A DNA stretch of 5,972 bases from an uncultured Holophagales bacterium (lineage in GTDB: Bacteria; Acidobacteriota; Thermoanaerobaculia; UBA5066): NCBI GenBank assembly GCA_937927565.1, contig CALBDV010000598.1, positions 1 through 5,972 of the forward strand, written 5' to 3'. The notes below the pieces were generated by a model. The model was given only the letters and a program-made list of their open reading frames with translations. It searched no databases and was not told the DNA's origin. Below, one piece after another: positions 1-5,920 of this stretch; position 1 is the stretch's first letter, and every line of letters starts with the position of its first letter. Made by a program: the position numbers and the translations under genes.

Positions 1-502
1 CACCCACGGTGCCCGCGGTCCTGAGACCCGGGAGATCACCGTTTCGTTCCCGGTCAGACATATCTTTCGCTGCTCCCCGTCGCCCGCTTTCCTCGGTCTG
101 CCCACGGTTGTCGTTCCGAAAAGGTGTCGAGGGGGGGGCGAGCCGACCCGTCGCTGGAGGCCCCTCGTGGAAGGGGAGCCTTCGCCGACGGACGTTTTCG
201 ACGAAGAAGGCGAGCAGCCCGGCCAAGTCCGCGTTCGCGCGCGCCCCACCGTTCTCTCTCTCCGCGTCCGTTCCCAGCTGCGGCTTGTTCAGCCCAGACC
301 TCCGGATCTTCCCTCGACCTCTCGGAACGTCCGCGCGCCCACCGGGCCCGAGGCGGCCGTCATTCGAGGCGGTTATTCTCAGGGAGCGCGGATGGAAGTG
401 CAAGCGGAAAACTCCGCAGGAATGCGGGTCGATCGGGGACCGCGGCAGTCCTCTCTCGGGCGTCCTTCGCAGGCTCGTCGCCGGCATCCGTAGAATGCGG
501 TC
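1..502. other. Gene-free upstream region with weak hairpins
   Basis: I see no supportable gene on either strand. The open frames here translate to Arg/Ser/Pro-rich sequence without a domain, as expected from GC-rich non-coding DNA. Small inverted repeats are visible. CCGGGA (28-33) pairs with TCCCGG (48-53) around a 14-nt loop, without a following T-run. CCCCT (161-165) pairs with AGGGG (172-176) around a 6-nt loop. GCCTTC (178-183) pairs with GAAGGC (206-211). An uninterrupted run of eight G lies at 131-138. The first hairpin could be the end of a transcript entering from the left, but that is a guess. The right edge contains the likely promoter of the VWA gene, listed separately. A small RNA or a gene fragment from outside the window cannot be excluded. 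Confidence 0.55.
491..496 (+). promoter_or_regulatory. Probable -10 element (TAGAAT) of the VWA gene, leaderless arrangement
   Basis: TAGAAT matches the sigma-70 -10 consensus TATAAT at five of six positions and resembles the TAGNNT form common in GC-rich bacteria. The ATG at 503 begins seven bases after its last base, which is about where transcription would start, so the mRNA may have no leader. This fits the absence of a Shine-Dalgarno sequence before this ATG. The -35 side is weak: TTCGCA at 466-471 matches TTGACA at four of six, but with a long 19-bp spacer. Confidence 0.42.
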
Positions 503-2269
503 ATGGTGCTTTCCAGGCCGTCTCCGCCCGCCGTCGTGACCGCGCTTCTCGCGGCCCTTCCAGCCCTCGTCCTGTCGGCGGCGCCGCAGGTCCCGGGACC
601 GACGCCGAGACCCGGCCCCCTCGTCAGGAACGTCGACGTCACGGTTACGAACATCGACGTCGTGGTCACCGACTCCAAGGGCAACCGGGTCCGGAATCTG
701 GCGAAGGAGGACTTCGACGTCTACGAGGACGGAAAACTCCAGCCGTTGACGAACTTCTACGCCGTCGACGGGGGCAAGGTCGTCTTCTTCGGAAACGAGG
801 CGGTCCCCGGAGAGGCTCCGGCTCCCGCGCCTCTCCCGGCTTCAACGCCGGTGCCGGCTCCCGAGCCCGCCCGGGAGCCCGTCGATCCGGCGGTCGCTCC
901 GCTTCCCGTCCCCAGGACCCGGATCGTCATCTTCATCGACAACCTGAGCCTTCAGCCGTTCAATCGGAATCGGGTTCTCCGAAGCGTCCAGACGTGGGTT
1001 CGCGAGAACGTGAAGGACAACGTCGAAGCGATGGTCGTCACGTGGGACCGCTCGCTCAAGGTCCGTCGGAAATTCACGAATGACGGCCGCGAGGTCTCCG
1101 ACGTCCTCAAGCAGCAGGAGGACCTCTCGACACTCGGCCAGACCCGCCTGAGCGAGCGCTCGGACATCATCCGGCGGATCGACGACAGCAAGAGCGAGAC
1201 GGAGGCCTTCTCGGAAGCGCGTCAGTACGCCCTCTCCTACAAGAACGACATAGACTTCACCGTCGATGCCCTGAAGAAGACGATCGATCAGCTCGCGGGC
1301 GTCGAGGGCCGGAAGATCCTGCTTCACGTCTCCGAGGGGCTGCCTCAGTCGCCGGGAGCCGAGCTCTGGAAGTACGTCCAGGACAAGTTCCGGACCCAGA
1401 CCGGTGGCCTCTCCCAGTTCGAGTTCGACAAGACCGCCGCGTATCTCGGGATCATCCGCGCCGCGAACGCTGCGGGCGTGTCGATGTACATGGTCGACGC
1501 CTCCGGCCTCTCGATCGACTCCGGCATCAGCGCGGAGAACCGGACGACCAGCACCAAGATCGACGCCTTCGTCGAGCGGACGAACCTGCAGTCGATGATC
1601 CAGCTGATGGCCGAGGAAACGGGCGGGAGGGCGATCCTGAACCGCAACGACGTCACGGGTCCGCTGAACGAGATGCGGGGCGACTACACCTCCTACTACT
1701 CCGTCGGGTACCGGAGCCTGAAGTCGGGCGGAGAACGTCCGCGCAAGCTGCAGGTGACGATGAAGAAGAAGGGCCTCAAGGCGCGAGCGCGGCGGAGCTA
1801 CGTCGAGAAGGGGCTCGAGACGCGGATCACCGAAGCGGTCACCTCGGCCCTCTACTTCGCGAGAGAGGACAACCCTCTCGGTGTCGGAGTCGAGGTCGGC
1901 CAGGCCGCCCCCGCCGACGCTCAGAACTACCTCGTCCCGATCCGGATCCGCGTGCCGTTCAGCCGGATCACCCTCCTTCCGGAGGGACCGATCGTTCGCG
2001 GGCGCGTCATCCTCTACTTCATCGTCGTCGACTCCGAAGGCAAGCAGTCGGAGCTCGCGAACCAGATCGTCCCGGTCGAGGTCGACGCCAAGGAACTCGG
2101 GAACCTCTCCCGGCGGGATTTCGTCTACGACGTGCGCCTCCTGATGATCCCGGGCGGGCAGCGTCTCTCGCTGGCAGTCCGCGACGAGCCGACGAACACC
2201 GTGAGCTACGTCCAGAAGTCGGTCTTCGTGTCGGTCCTCCCGCCGGAGGCGGCTCCGGCGGCGAAGTGA
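503..2269 (+). CDS. Secreted VWA-domain protein, Acidobacteriota VWFA-related family
   Basis: This 588-residue exported protein has an N-terminal hydrophobic stretch (about 9-26, ending LVLSAAP) that looks like a signal peptide. Residues 44-89 form the family's leading beta module, including VVVTDSKGNRVRNLAKEDFD and YEDGKLQPLTNF. A Pro/Ala-rich linker (about 102-137) follows. The VWA-like domain spans about 138-405: RIVIFIDNLSL is strand 1, GRKILLHVSEGLP (269-281) is the strand that usually ends in SDG, and ETGGRAILN (372-380) and SYYSVGYRS (397-405) are the usual closing motifs. The metal-site motif is degenerate (D146-N-L-S-L instead of DxSxS), as I recall is common in this family, so metal binding is doubtful. 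Residues 440-588 form a beta-rich tail without a recognised domain. The family is abundant in Acidobacteriota and its role is unknown; adhesion or periplasmic protein-protein contact is only a guess. The start is chosen because it gives the signal peptide directly; no Shine-Dalgarno sequence precedes it. nnr begins 19 nt after the stop. Confidence 0.92.
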   Translation: MVLSRPSPPAVVTALLAALPALVLSAAPQVPGPTPRPGPLVRNVDVTVTNIDVVVTDSKGNRVRNLAKEDFDVYEDGKLQPLTNFYAVDGGKVVFFGNEAVPGEAPAPAPLPASTPVPAPEPAREPVDPAVAPLPVPRTRIVIFIDNLSLQPFNRNRVLRSVQTWVRENVKDNVEAMVVTWDRSLKVRRKFTNDGREVSDVLKQQEDLSTLGQTRLSERSDIIRRIDDSKSETEAFSEARQYALSYKNDIDFTVDALKKTIDQLAGVEGRKILLHVSEGLPQSPGAELWKYVQDKFRTQTGGLSQFEFDKTAAYLGIIRAANAAGVSMYMVDASGLSIDSGISAENRTTSTKIDAFVERTNLQSMIQLMAEETGGRAILNRNDVTGPLNEMRGDYTSYYSVGYRSLKSGGERPRKLQVTMKKKGLKARARRSYVEKGLETRITEAVTSALYFAREDNPLGVGVEVGQAAPADAQNYLVPIRIRVPFSRITLLPEGPIVRGRVILYFIVVDSEGKQSELANQIVPVEVDAKELGNLSRRDFVYDVRLLMIPGGQRLSLAVRDEPTNTVSYVQKSVFVSVLPPEAAPAAK

Positions 2270-2288
2270 CCCCGGCGATGGGGGCCGC

Positions 2289-3794
2289 GTGAGGGTCCTC
2301 GGGGCGGCCCGGGCCCGGGAGGCGGATGCGAGGACGATCGCCGCCGGGACACCCGGAGTCGTCCTGATGGAGCGGGCTTCGGAGGCCGTCGCCCGGGAAT
2401 GCGTCCGCGCGATCGGGGCCTCGCCGCTCCGCGGCGAGCGGGTCGTCGTCCTGTGCGGCACGGGGAACAACGGCGGCGACGGCTTCGGCGCGGCCCGGTT
2501 GCTTCGCCACAGCCCCGCCACGGGCGAGGTACTGGTCCTCCTCGTCGGCGAAAGGGGAAGGGTCTCGGGTGACGCTGCCGGGATGCTCCGCCTCCTCGAG
2601 AACGAGGGCGGGACCGTCGCCGAGGTCGGCGGCGAAGAGGGCCTCGAGCCGCTCCGCGGTGCGACGCTCGTCGTCGACGCCCTCTTCGGTACGGGCCTTT
2701 CGCGGCCCGTAGAGGCGAAGTCCCTCCCCGCCCTCGCCTTCCGCCTCGCCTCTTCCCGCCGGGCCTTCGTCGTCGCGGTCGACGTACCGTCAGGCCTCGA
2801 TTCCGGCTCGGGGCAGGCGGATGTTCCTCACGTGCGCGCCGACCTGACGGTGACTTTCGGATTCCCGAAGCTCGCCCACCTTCTTTCCCCCGCAGCCGGC
2901 TCCTGCGGGCGGGTCGTCGTGGCCGACATCGGCCTCCTGTCCGACGAAGGGGACGTCGACGCCCCTGAGGCGGTCACGGCCCGCGACGTCGCGCCGTTCT
3001 TTCCGCGGCGGCCGACCGCCGCACACAAGGGGACGTTCGGGACGCTCGGCGTCATTGGCGGCGCCTGGGGAATGGCGGGGGCCGCCGCTCTCGCGGCCCG
3101 CTCCGCCTTCCGATGTGGGGCGGGGAAGGTCGTGGTCGTCGCCGAGGAGGCGAGCCGAGCCGCGATTCATGCCCTCGTGGCGGAAGCCACGACGTCGTCC
3201 GTCCTCGCTCCCGCCGGGCTGACGGCACTCGCCGTCGGGCCGGGGCTCGGAACGTCGTCCGCCTCCCGCGCACTTCTCGGTGCGGCGCTCGACAGCGCCC
3301 TCCCGGCCGTTCTCGACGCCGACGCCCTGAACCTCCTGGCGGGCCAGCCCGAGCTCCTTCGGGGCCGAGGCGTACCCACGGTCCTGACGCCTCACCCCGG
3401 GGAAGCGTCGCGTCTGCTCGGCGTCACGACGGCCGCCATCGTCGGCGACGCCGAAGGAGCCGCGAGGCGGCTCGCAGAACGATGGGGGGCCACGGTCGTC
3501 CTCAAGGGCTTCCGGTCGGTCGTTGCGACGCCGGAAGGGGCCGTCACCCGGATCCTCTCCGGGAATCCCGGAATGGCTTCGGGTGGAAGCGGTGACGTTC
3601 TGACCGGCGTCGTCGGGGCGCTCCTGGCGCGCGGCCTCACGGCCCGGGACGCGGCCCGGGCGGGCGCCTTCCTTCATGGCCTCGCGGGGGATCTGGCGTG
3701 CGAGCGGACGGGGGAGGAGGCGCTCGTCGCCTCAGACGTCGTCGAGGCCCTCGGCGAAGCGATCCGGGTCGTGCGCGAGTCGACCGGGTCTTGA
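2289..3794 (+). CDS. nnr: Bifunctional NAD(P)H-hydrate epimerase / ADP-dependent NAD(P)H-hydrate dehydratase
   Basis: This cytoplasmic 501-residue repair enzyme restores NADH and NADPH damaged by hydration. The N-terminal half interconverts R- and S-hydrates; the C-terminal half dehydrates the S-form using ADP. The length is normal for the fused bacterial form. The YjeF-N epimerase domain spans about 1-215 and shows LMERA (26-30), GTGNNGGDGFGAA (57-69), DALFGTGL (130-137) and DVPSGLDS (165-172). The ribokinase-like dehydratase domain spans about 225-500 and shows HKGTFGTLGVIGG (246-258), GPGLG (317-321), DADALN (343-348), TPHPGE (367-372) and GNPGMASGGSGDVLTG (425-440), in which Asp436 is the expected catalytic Asp. 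All signature motifs are intact. The GTG start places the usual MRVLGAA-type N-terminus first; the G-run at 2280-2284 is a plausible ribosome site. An out-of-frame ATG at 2278 encodes only four codons and stops in the GTGA overlap. The gene overlaps tsaE by 4 nt, the common yjeF-yjeE neighbourhood. Confidence 0.97.
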   Translation: MRVLGAARAREADARTIAAGTPGVVLMERASEAVARECVRAIGASPLRGERVVVLCGTGNNGGDGFGAARLLRHSPATGEVLVLLVGERGRVSGDAAGMLRLLENEGGTVAEVGGEEGLEPLRGATLVVDALFGTGLSRPVEAKSLPALAFRLASSRRAFVVAVDVPSGLDSGSGQADVPHVRADLTVTFGFPKLAHLLSPAAGSCGRVVVADIGLLSDEGDVDAPEAVTARDVAPFFPRRPTAAHKGTFGTLGVIGGAWGMAGAAALAARSAFRCGAGKVVVVAEEASRAAIHALVAEATTSSVLAPAGLTALAVGPGLGTSSASRALLGAALDSALPAVLDADALNLLAGQPELLRGRGVPTVLTPHPGEASRLLGVTTAAIVGDAEGAARRLAERWGATVVLKGFRSVVATPEGAVTRILSGNPGMASGGSGDVLTGVVGALLARGLTARDAARAGAFLHGLAGDLACERTGEEALVASDVVEALGEAIRVVRESTGS

Positions 3795-4246
3795 GCCTCC
3801 TGCCGATCGAGTTCGTATCCCGCTCGGCCGGCGAGACCCGCGACGTCGGACGCAGCCTTGCGCCGCTCCTGCCGCCCGGAAGCCTCGTTCTCCTCTCGGG
3901 ACCCCTCGGAGTAGGTAAGACCGAGCTCGTTCGGGGCATCGCGGAGGGCCTCGGCGCCGATGCCGGCGAAGTCGCGTCGCCGACCTTCGCGCTCGTTCAC
4001 GAGTACGGACCCGCCGGAGTGCCGCCGATTCTGGTCCACGCCGACCTCTACAGGCTCCTCGGGACGTCCTCCCGAGGTGCCGTCGCAGACGACCTCGGTC
4101 TCGCCGAGGCGCGGGAAAGGGGTGCCGTGGTCGTCGTCGAGTGGCCGGAAGGACTCGAACAGAAGGGCGACCGTGACCCCATCGCGATCGAGATCTCCCT
4201 CGAAGACGATGAAACCCGGCGGATCGTCGTCCGCCGGGCTTCCTGA
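3791..4246 (+). CDS. tsaE: tRNA threonylcarbamoyladenosine biosynthesis ATPase TsaE
   Basis: TsaE is the small P-loop ATPase that works with TsaB and TsaD to add threonylcarbamoyl to A37 of tRNAs reading ANN codons. It acts in the cytoplasm. From a TTG start the product has 151 residues, normal for the family. It shows SAGETRDVG (12-20, the usual early SxxET motif), the Walker A loop SGPLGVGKTELVRG (36-49) with Lys43-Thr44, SPTFALVHEY (63-72), HADLYRL (83-89) and the Walker-B-like VVVEWPEGLE (114-123) with Glu117-Trp118. These are the full set of family motifs. An in-frame ATG lies much further upstream at 3698, but using it would overlap nnr by almost 100 nt and add an Arg-rich tail unlike the family. 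The TTG overlaps the nnr stop as TTGA, which implies translational coupling; no Shine-Dalgarno sequence is evident. A hairpin lies inside the last codons. Confidence 0.95.
   Translation: MSLLPIEFVSRSAGETRDVGRSLAPLLPPGSLVLLSGPLGVGKTELVRGIAEGLGADAGEVASPTFALVHEYGPAGVPPILVHADLYRLLGTSSRGAVADDLGLAEARERGAVVVVEWPEGLEQKGDRDPIAIEISLEDDETRRIVVRRAS
4215..4238. terminator. Probable bidirectional terminator hairpin inside the tsaE 3' end
   Basis: CCCGGCGGA (4215-4223) and TCCGCCGGG (4230-4238) form a perfect 9-bp stem with a 6-nt TCGTCG loop. It lies between the convergent tsaE and barrel-protein genes. On the minus strand the stem is followed by TTTC, a short U-tract; on the plus strand by CTTCCT, a weaker one. 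It is therefore likelier to work as an intrinsic terminator for the leftward gene. The stem also codes for the TsaE tail (about residues 142-149), so the sequence serves both roles if the call is right. Confidence 0.5.
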
Positions 4247-4268
4247 ACGGCTCGCCGGAACAGGCGGG

Positions 4269-4931
4269 TCAGAAGGCGAACACGACTCCCGCGACCGCCT
4301 CGCCGCTCACGTACCACTGGCTGTCGCCGTAGTAGTAGCCGTCGCACCAGTCGTCGCACTCCCAGTAGTCGTCCCCGCTGTTGATGTAGGTCGTCCGCAG
4401 CTTCCCTTCGAACCGGAAGCCGATGTTCGGGGTGGCGAACGCCTTCATGCCGAACCCCAGGGTCCCCGTGGCCCGGGAGTCGGTCGAGGAGGAGTAGCCG
4501 GGAATCTCCGGGTGGAACGTGTGCACGCCGCCGCCGATCGTGAAGTAGGGACGGACCTTGCCGCTGCCCCACGGGACGAGGAAATTCAGCTCGTAGAGCC
4601 GCATCTCCATCTTTCCGATCTCCCTCGACGGGCTTCCGATGGCTCCGCTGCCTTCGATCTCCAGGTCGGGGTCCGACTGCAGGTAGCTCGCCTCGATCGC
4701 GAAGTTGTTCGAGACGTTGAAGCCGAGACGGAGGCCGTAGGCGACCTCGGCGTTCGTGCTCGCCTCGCCGTTGTAGAAGGCAAGGGTCCCGGACTCGAAC
4801 GTCCCCCCGAACGTGCCTCCGATGACGGGTGTGATCTCGACGCTGCCGCTGCGATCCTGAGCGACAGCCGGTGTGGCGACGACCAGCGCCGCCACGAGGG
4901 CGAGCAGGGCGAATCGCGGGGCCAGTTTCAT
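4269..4931 (-). CDS. Small outer-membrane beta-barrel protein (OmpW/opacity-like)
   Basis: The product has 220 residues. A classic signal peptide (MKLAPRF, hydrophobic core about 8-20, TPAVAQD) should be cleaved after Ala24. The mature part has alternating polar and hydrophobic strands typical of an eight-stranded barrel: VEITPVIGGTFGG (31-43), AEVAYGLRLGFNV (61-73), FAIEASYLQSD (77-87), MRLYELNFLVPWG (110-122), VRPYFTIGGGVHTF (126-139), TGTLGFGMKAF (155-165), NIGFRFEGKLRTTYI (169-183) and YVSGEAVAGVVFAF (207-220). It ends in Phe, the usual BAM-recognition residue. Between the last two strands (about 184-206) lies an acidic, aromatic-rich, presumably surface-exposed loop with Cys192 and Cys196. 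The start is supported by GGAGGA seven bases upstream. The gene converges on tsaE. The family includes porin-like and adhesin-like proteins; substrate and function cannot be told from sequence, and OmpW versus generic opacity type is uncertain. Confidence 0.9.
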   Translation of the reverse strand: MKLAPRFALLALVAALVVATPAVAQDRSGSVEITPVIGGTFGGTFESGTLAFYNGEASTNAEVAYGLRLGFNVSNNFAIEASYLQSDPDLEIEGSGAIGSPSREIGKMEMRLYELNFLVPWGSGKVRPYFTIGGGVHTFHPEIPGYSSSTDSRATGTLGFGMKAFATPNIGFRFEGKLRTTYINSGDDYWECDDWCDGYYYGDSQWYVSGEAVAGVVFAF

Positions 4932-4938
4932 CTCTTGT

Positions 4939-4944
4939 TCCTCC
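4939..4944 (-). promoter_or_regulatory. Strong ribosome binding site of the barrel-protein gene
   Basis: On the minus strand GGAGGA lies seven bases before the ATG at 4931 and fixes that start. A second GGAGGA at 4962-4957, preceded by five A residues, lies too far upstream to serve the same ATG. This is the only gene in the window with a near-perfect Shine-Dalgarno sequence. Confidence 0.7.
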
Positions 4945-5119
4945 AGGTGTCCCGCGTCCTCCTTTTTGGCCTCCGGGCCCGGCGCGGGACGACTATTCTG
5001 TACCCAAGCAACCTACGTACCGCGGTCCGAAGGGTTCCCGGACGGTGTCGCAGGTCACGATTCGAGCGGTTTTGAACTCGCGACGGTCGGCGTGACGGCA
5101 TTCCGGTAAGCTCGCGACA
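4945..5119. other. Divergent intergenic region with palindromes and a possible leftward promoter
   Basis: This region separates the leftward barrel-protein gene from the rightward small ORF and VanZ-like gene. It contains the perfect palindromes CCGGGCCCGG (4973-4982) and ACCGCGGT (5019-5026), and a hairpin GTCCG (5025-5029) / CGGAC (5039-5043). On the minus strand CAGAAT (5000-4995) is a possible -10 element for the barrel gene, giving a leader of roughly 57 nt, but I find no good -35. On the plus strand TAAGCT (5107-5112) lies just before the ATG at 5120 and could be a weak -10. The palindromes may be operators, but GC-rich palindromes also arise by chance. Confidence 0.3.
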
Positions 5120-5287
5120 ATGACTCCCGGTCGATCCCGTTTCCTGCCGCCCGGTGTGGCGGGCTCGCTCGCGGAGGGTGGCTGCTTCGGCAGCGGAAGA
5201 TGCGGCGTCGAGGCCGGCTCTTGCGAGCCGTGCGCGGGCGACCGTCGCGGTCCGGACTCCGGAGGCGGCGAAATGGAGAAGCTGTGA
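5120..5287 (+). CDS. Possible small Cys-containing protein, coupled to the VanZ-like gene
   Basis: An ATG-started frame encodes 55 residues and ends in a TGA that overlaps the GTG start of the VanZ-like gene (GTGA, 4 nt), the arrangement of translationally coupled genes. Four cysteines (22, 28, 35, 38) fall in a C-x5-C-x6-C-x2-C pattern within GGCFGSGRCGVEAG and SCEPCAGD, followed by a charged, Gly-rich tail ending EMEKL. About three quarters of third codon positions are G or C, and the frame is less Arg-rich than the other two. There is no signal peptide or membrane segment. No convincing Shine-Dalgarno sequence precedes the ATG, but TAAGCT at 5107-5112 would allow a near-leaderless mRNA. 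I do not recognise the family. It could bind a metal, act as a leader peptide for its neighbour, or be a chance open frame in GC-rich DNA. Confidence 0.42.
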   Translation: MTPGRSRFLPPGVAGSLAEGGCFGSGRCGVEAGSCEPCAGDRRGPDSGGGEMEKL

Positions 5288-5748
5288 AGCGTCTCGTCGT
5301 GGGGAAGGGGACGCAGGGCTTTCTCCTCTTCGCCTACACGGCGCTGGTCCTGGCAGGGACCCTCCTCGTCGAGGGGCGGCCCGGAGTCGTCACGAACCTC
5401 GTTCCCTTCGACGACCTCGTTCGACTTCGGGCGAGCGCGGGGAAGGCGGGGGTCCTCTCGAACCGCTTCGTCCTCGGCCTCCTCGGCCTCGTCGGCAACC
5501 TCGTGATGTTCGCCGTCTGGGGCTTCCTCGCCTGGAAGTTCGTCGACGGGAGGGGGAGGGCGCGGTGGCGGAATCACGCCGAGGTCGTGTTTTTCGGTCT
5601 CGTCTTCAGCGTCGGGATCGAAACCGTCCAGTTCTTCCTCCCGACCCGTGCGGCCGACGTGAACGACGTCTTCTGGAACGCGCTCGGAGCCGGGCTCGGC
5701 GCGCTCCTGGGGCACCTCCACGGCTCGGTCCGCCTCGAGTGGACCTGA
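5284..5748 (+). CDS. VanZ-like family integral membrane protein
   Basis: From a GTG start the product has 154 residues and about four membrane segments (roughly 13-29, 62-86, 100-119, 128-145). VanZ-family hallmarks are in order: NLVPFDDL (38-45) after the first helix, GNLVMFAVWGFL (71-82), then SVGIETVQFFLPTRAADVNDV (109-129, with Glu113, Gln116, Arg122, Asp125 and Asp128) and NALGAGLGALLG (132-143). The family is named after the teicoplanin-resistance protein VanZ, but most chromosomal members have no known role, so resistance should not be inferred. The GTG is chosen because GGAG (5275-5278) lies five bases upstream and it puts the first helix near the N-terminus. An in-frame ATG at 5200 would add a very Arg-rich, unlikely extension. 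The start overlaps the preceding small ORF, and tRNA-Leu begins 27 nt after the stop. The product ends in LEWT without a further domain. Confidence 0.88.
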   Translation: MKRLVVGKGTQGFLLFAYTALVLAGTLLVEGRPGVVTNLVPFDDLVRLRASAGKAGVLSNRFVLGLLGLVGNLVMFAVWGFLAWKFVDGRGRARWRNHAEVVFFGLVFSVGIETVQFFLPTRAADVNDVFWNALGAGLGALLGHLHGSVRLEWT

Positions 5749-5759
5749 CCCGACGCTGC

Positions 5760-5765
5760 TAGACT
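5760..5765 (+). promoter_or_regulatory. Possible -10 element (TAGACT) of the tRNA-Leu gene
   Basis: TAGACT fits the TAGNNT form of the -10 element and matches TATAAT at four of six positions. Its expected start point, near 5772, is a few bases before the tRNA. It resembles TAGAAT before the VWA gene. No good -35 is seen at 16-18 bp; TGGACC at 5740-5745 leaves only 14 bp. Readthrough from the VanZ-like gene is an alternative. Confidence 0.33.
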
Positions 5766-5775
5766 CCCCGCCCGA

Positions 5776-5861
5776 GCCGGAGTGGCGGAATGGCAGACGC
5801 AGGGGACTCAAAATCCCCCGATCGCAAGGTCGTGCGGGTTCGACTCCCGCCTCCGGCACCA
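5776..5861 (+). tRNA. tRNA-Leu, anticodon CAA
   Basis: This is a complete class II tRNA reading UUG codons. The acceptor stem GCCGGAG (5776-5782) pairs with CTCCGGC (5851-5857). The discriminator is A5858, followed by an encoded CCA (5859-5861). The D-arm has GCG/CGC around GAATGGCAGA. The anticodon stem GGGGA (5802-5806) pairs with TCCCC (5814-5818), and the loop CTCAAAA carries CAA at 5809-5811. The long variable arm has a 5-bp stem CGATC (5819-5823) / GGTCG (5828-5832) with a GCAA loop, as expected for leucine. The T-arm GCGGG (5834-5838) / CCCGC (5846-5850) has the loop TTCGACT. All stems are intact. It does not read ANN codons, so it is not a TsaE-pathway substrate. Confidence 0.98.
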
Positions 5862-5888
5862 TCCAGGAACGCGGCCCCCGCAGAGCCT

Positions 5889-5920
5889 GGCCCGAGGGCC
5901 CGTTCGAATCGGGAAGGGCC
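5889..5920 (+). other. GC-rich fold with a T-arm-like hairpin downstream of tRNA-Leu
   Basis: GGCCC (5889-5893) can pair with GGGCC (5916-5920), enclosing CCCG (5899-5902) / CGGG (5910-5913) around the loop TTCGAAT. The loop equals the consensus tRNA T-loop, but no second tRNA can be folded here. It might be a processing or termination structure for the tRNA transcript, although no T-run follows, or a relic of a tRNA 3' end. Nothing else is seen in the last 110 bases. Confidence 0.25.

Noticed and set aside
131..138. Eight-G run as a phase-variable tract
   Set aside because: It lies in a gene-free region almost 370 bases before the next start codon, so length change would not switch a reading frame.
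124..1083. 319-codon plus-strand frame starting in the upstream region
   Set aside because: It overlaps the VWA gene in another frame and is extremely Arg/Ser-rich. The VWA frame has the signal peptide and domain motifs.
2278..2292. Four-codon ORF (ATG 2278 to TGA) just before nnr
   Set aside because: It is too short to support as a gene. Its GTGA overlap with nnr could aid reinitiation, but the G-rich ribosome site alone explains the start.
842..2521. 559-codon open frame on the minus strand opposite the VWA gene
   Set aside because: It lies antisense to a gene with clear family motifs and signal peptide, runs into nnr, and is Arg/Asp/Val-rich without motifs. Long antisense frames are expected where third positions are mostly G or C.
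2790..3677. 295-codon minus-strand frame opposite nnr
   Set aside because: It lies entirely opposite intact Nnr motifs, and its Arg/Gly-rich translation has no domain.
3960..5075. 371-codon plus-strand frame crossing the tsaE end and the barrel gene
   Set aside because: It spans a convergent gene junction, the hairpin and a well-supported leftward gene in the wrong frame, and shows no motif.
5200..5283. N-terminal extension of the VanZ-like protein from ATG 5200
   Set aside because: It adds 28 mostly Arg/Gly residues before the first helix. GTG 5284 has GGAG at good spacing and fits the family length better.
5284..5748. Glycopeptide-resistance role for the VanZ-like gene
   Set aside because: None of the van resistance or regulatory genes is nearby, and VanZ-like proteins are widespread in bacteria without resistance.
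4993..5862. 289-codon minus-strand frame over the VanZ-like gene and tRNA-Leu
   Set aside because: It would read through the complete tRNA and opposite a recognisable membrane protein. Its product is Glu/Pro/Arg-rich and low in complexity.
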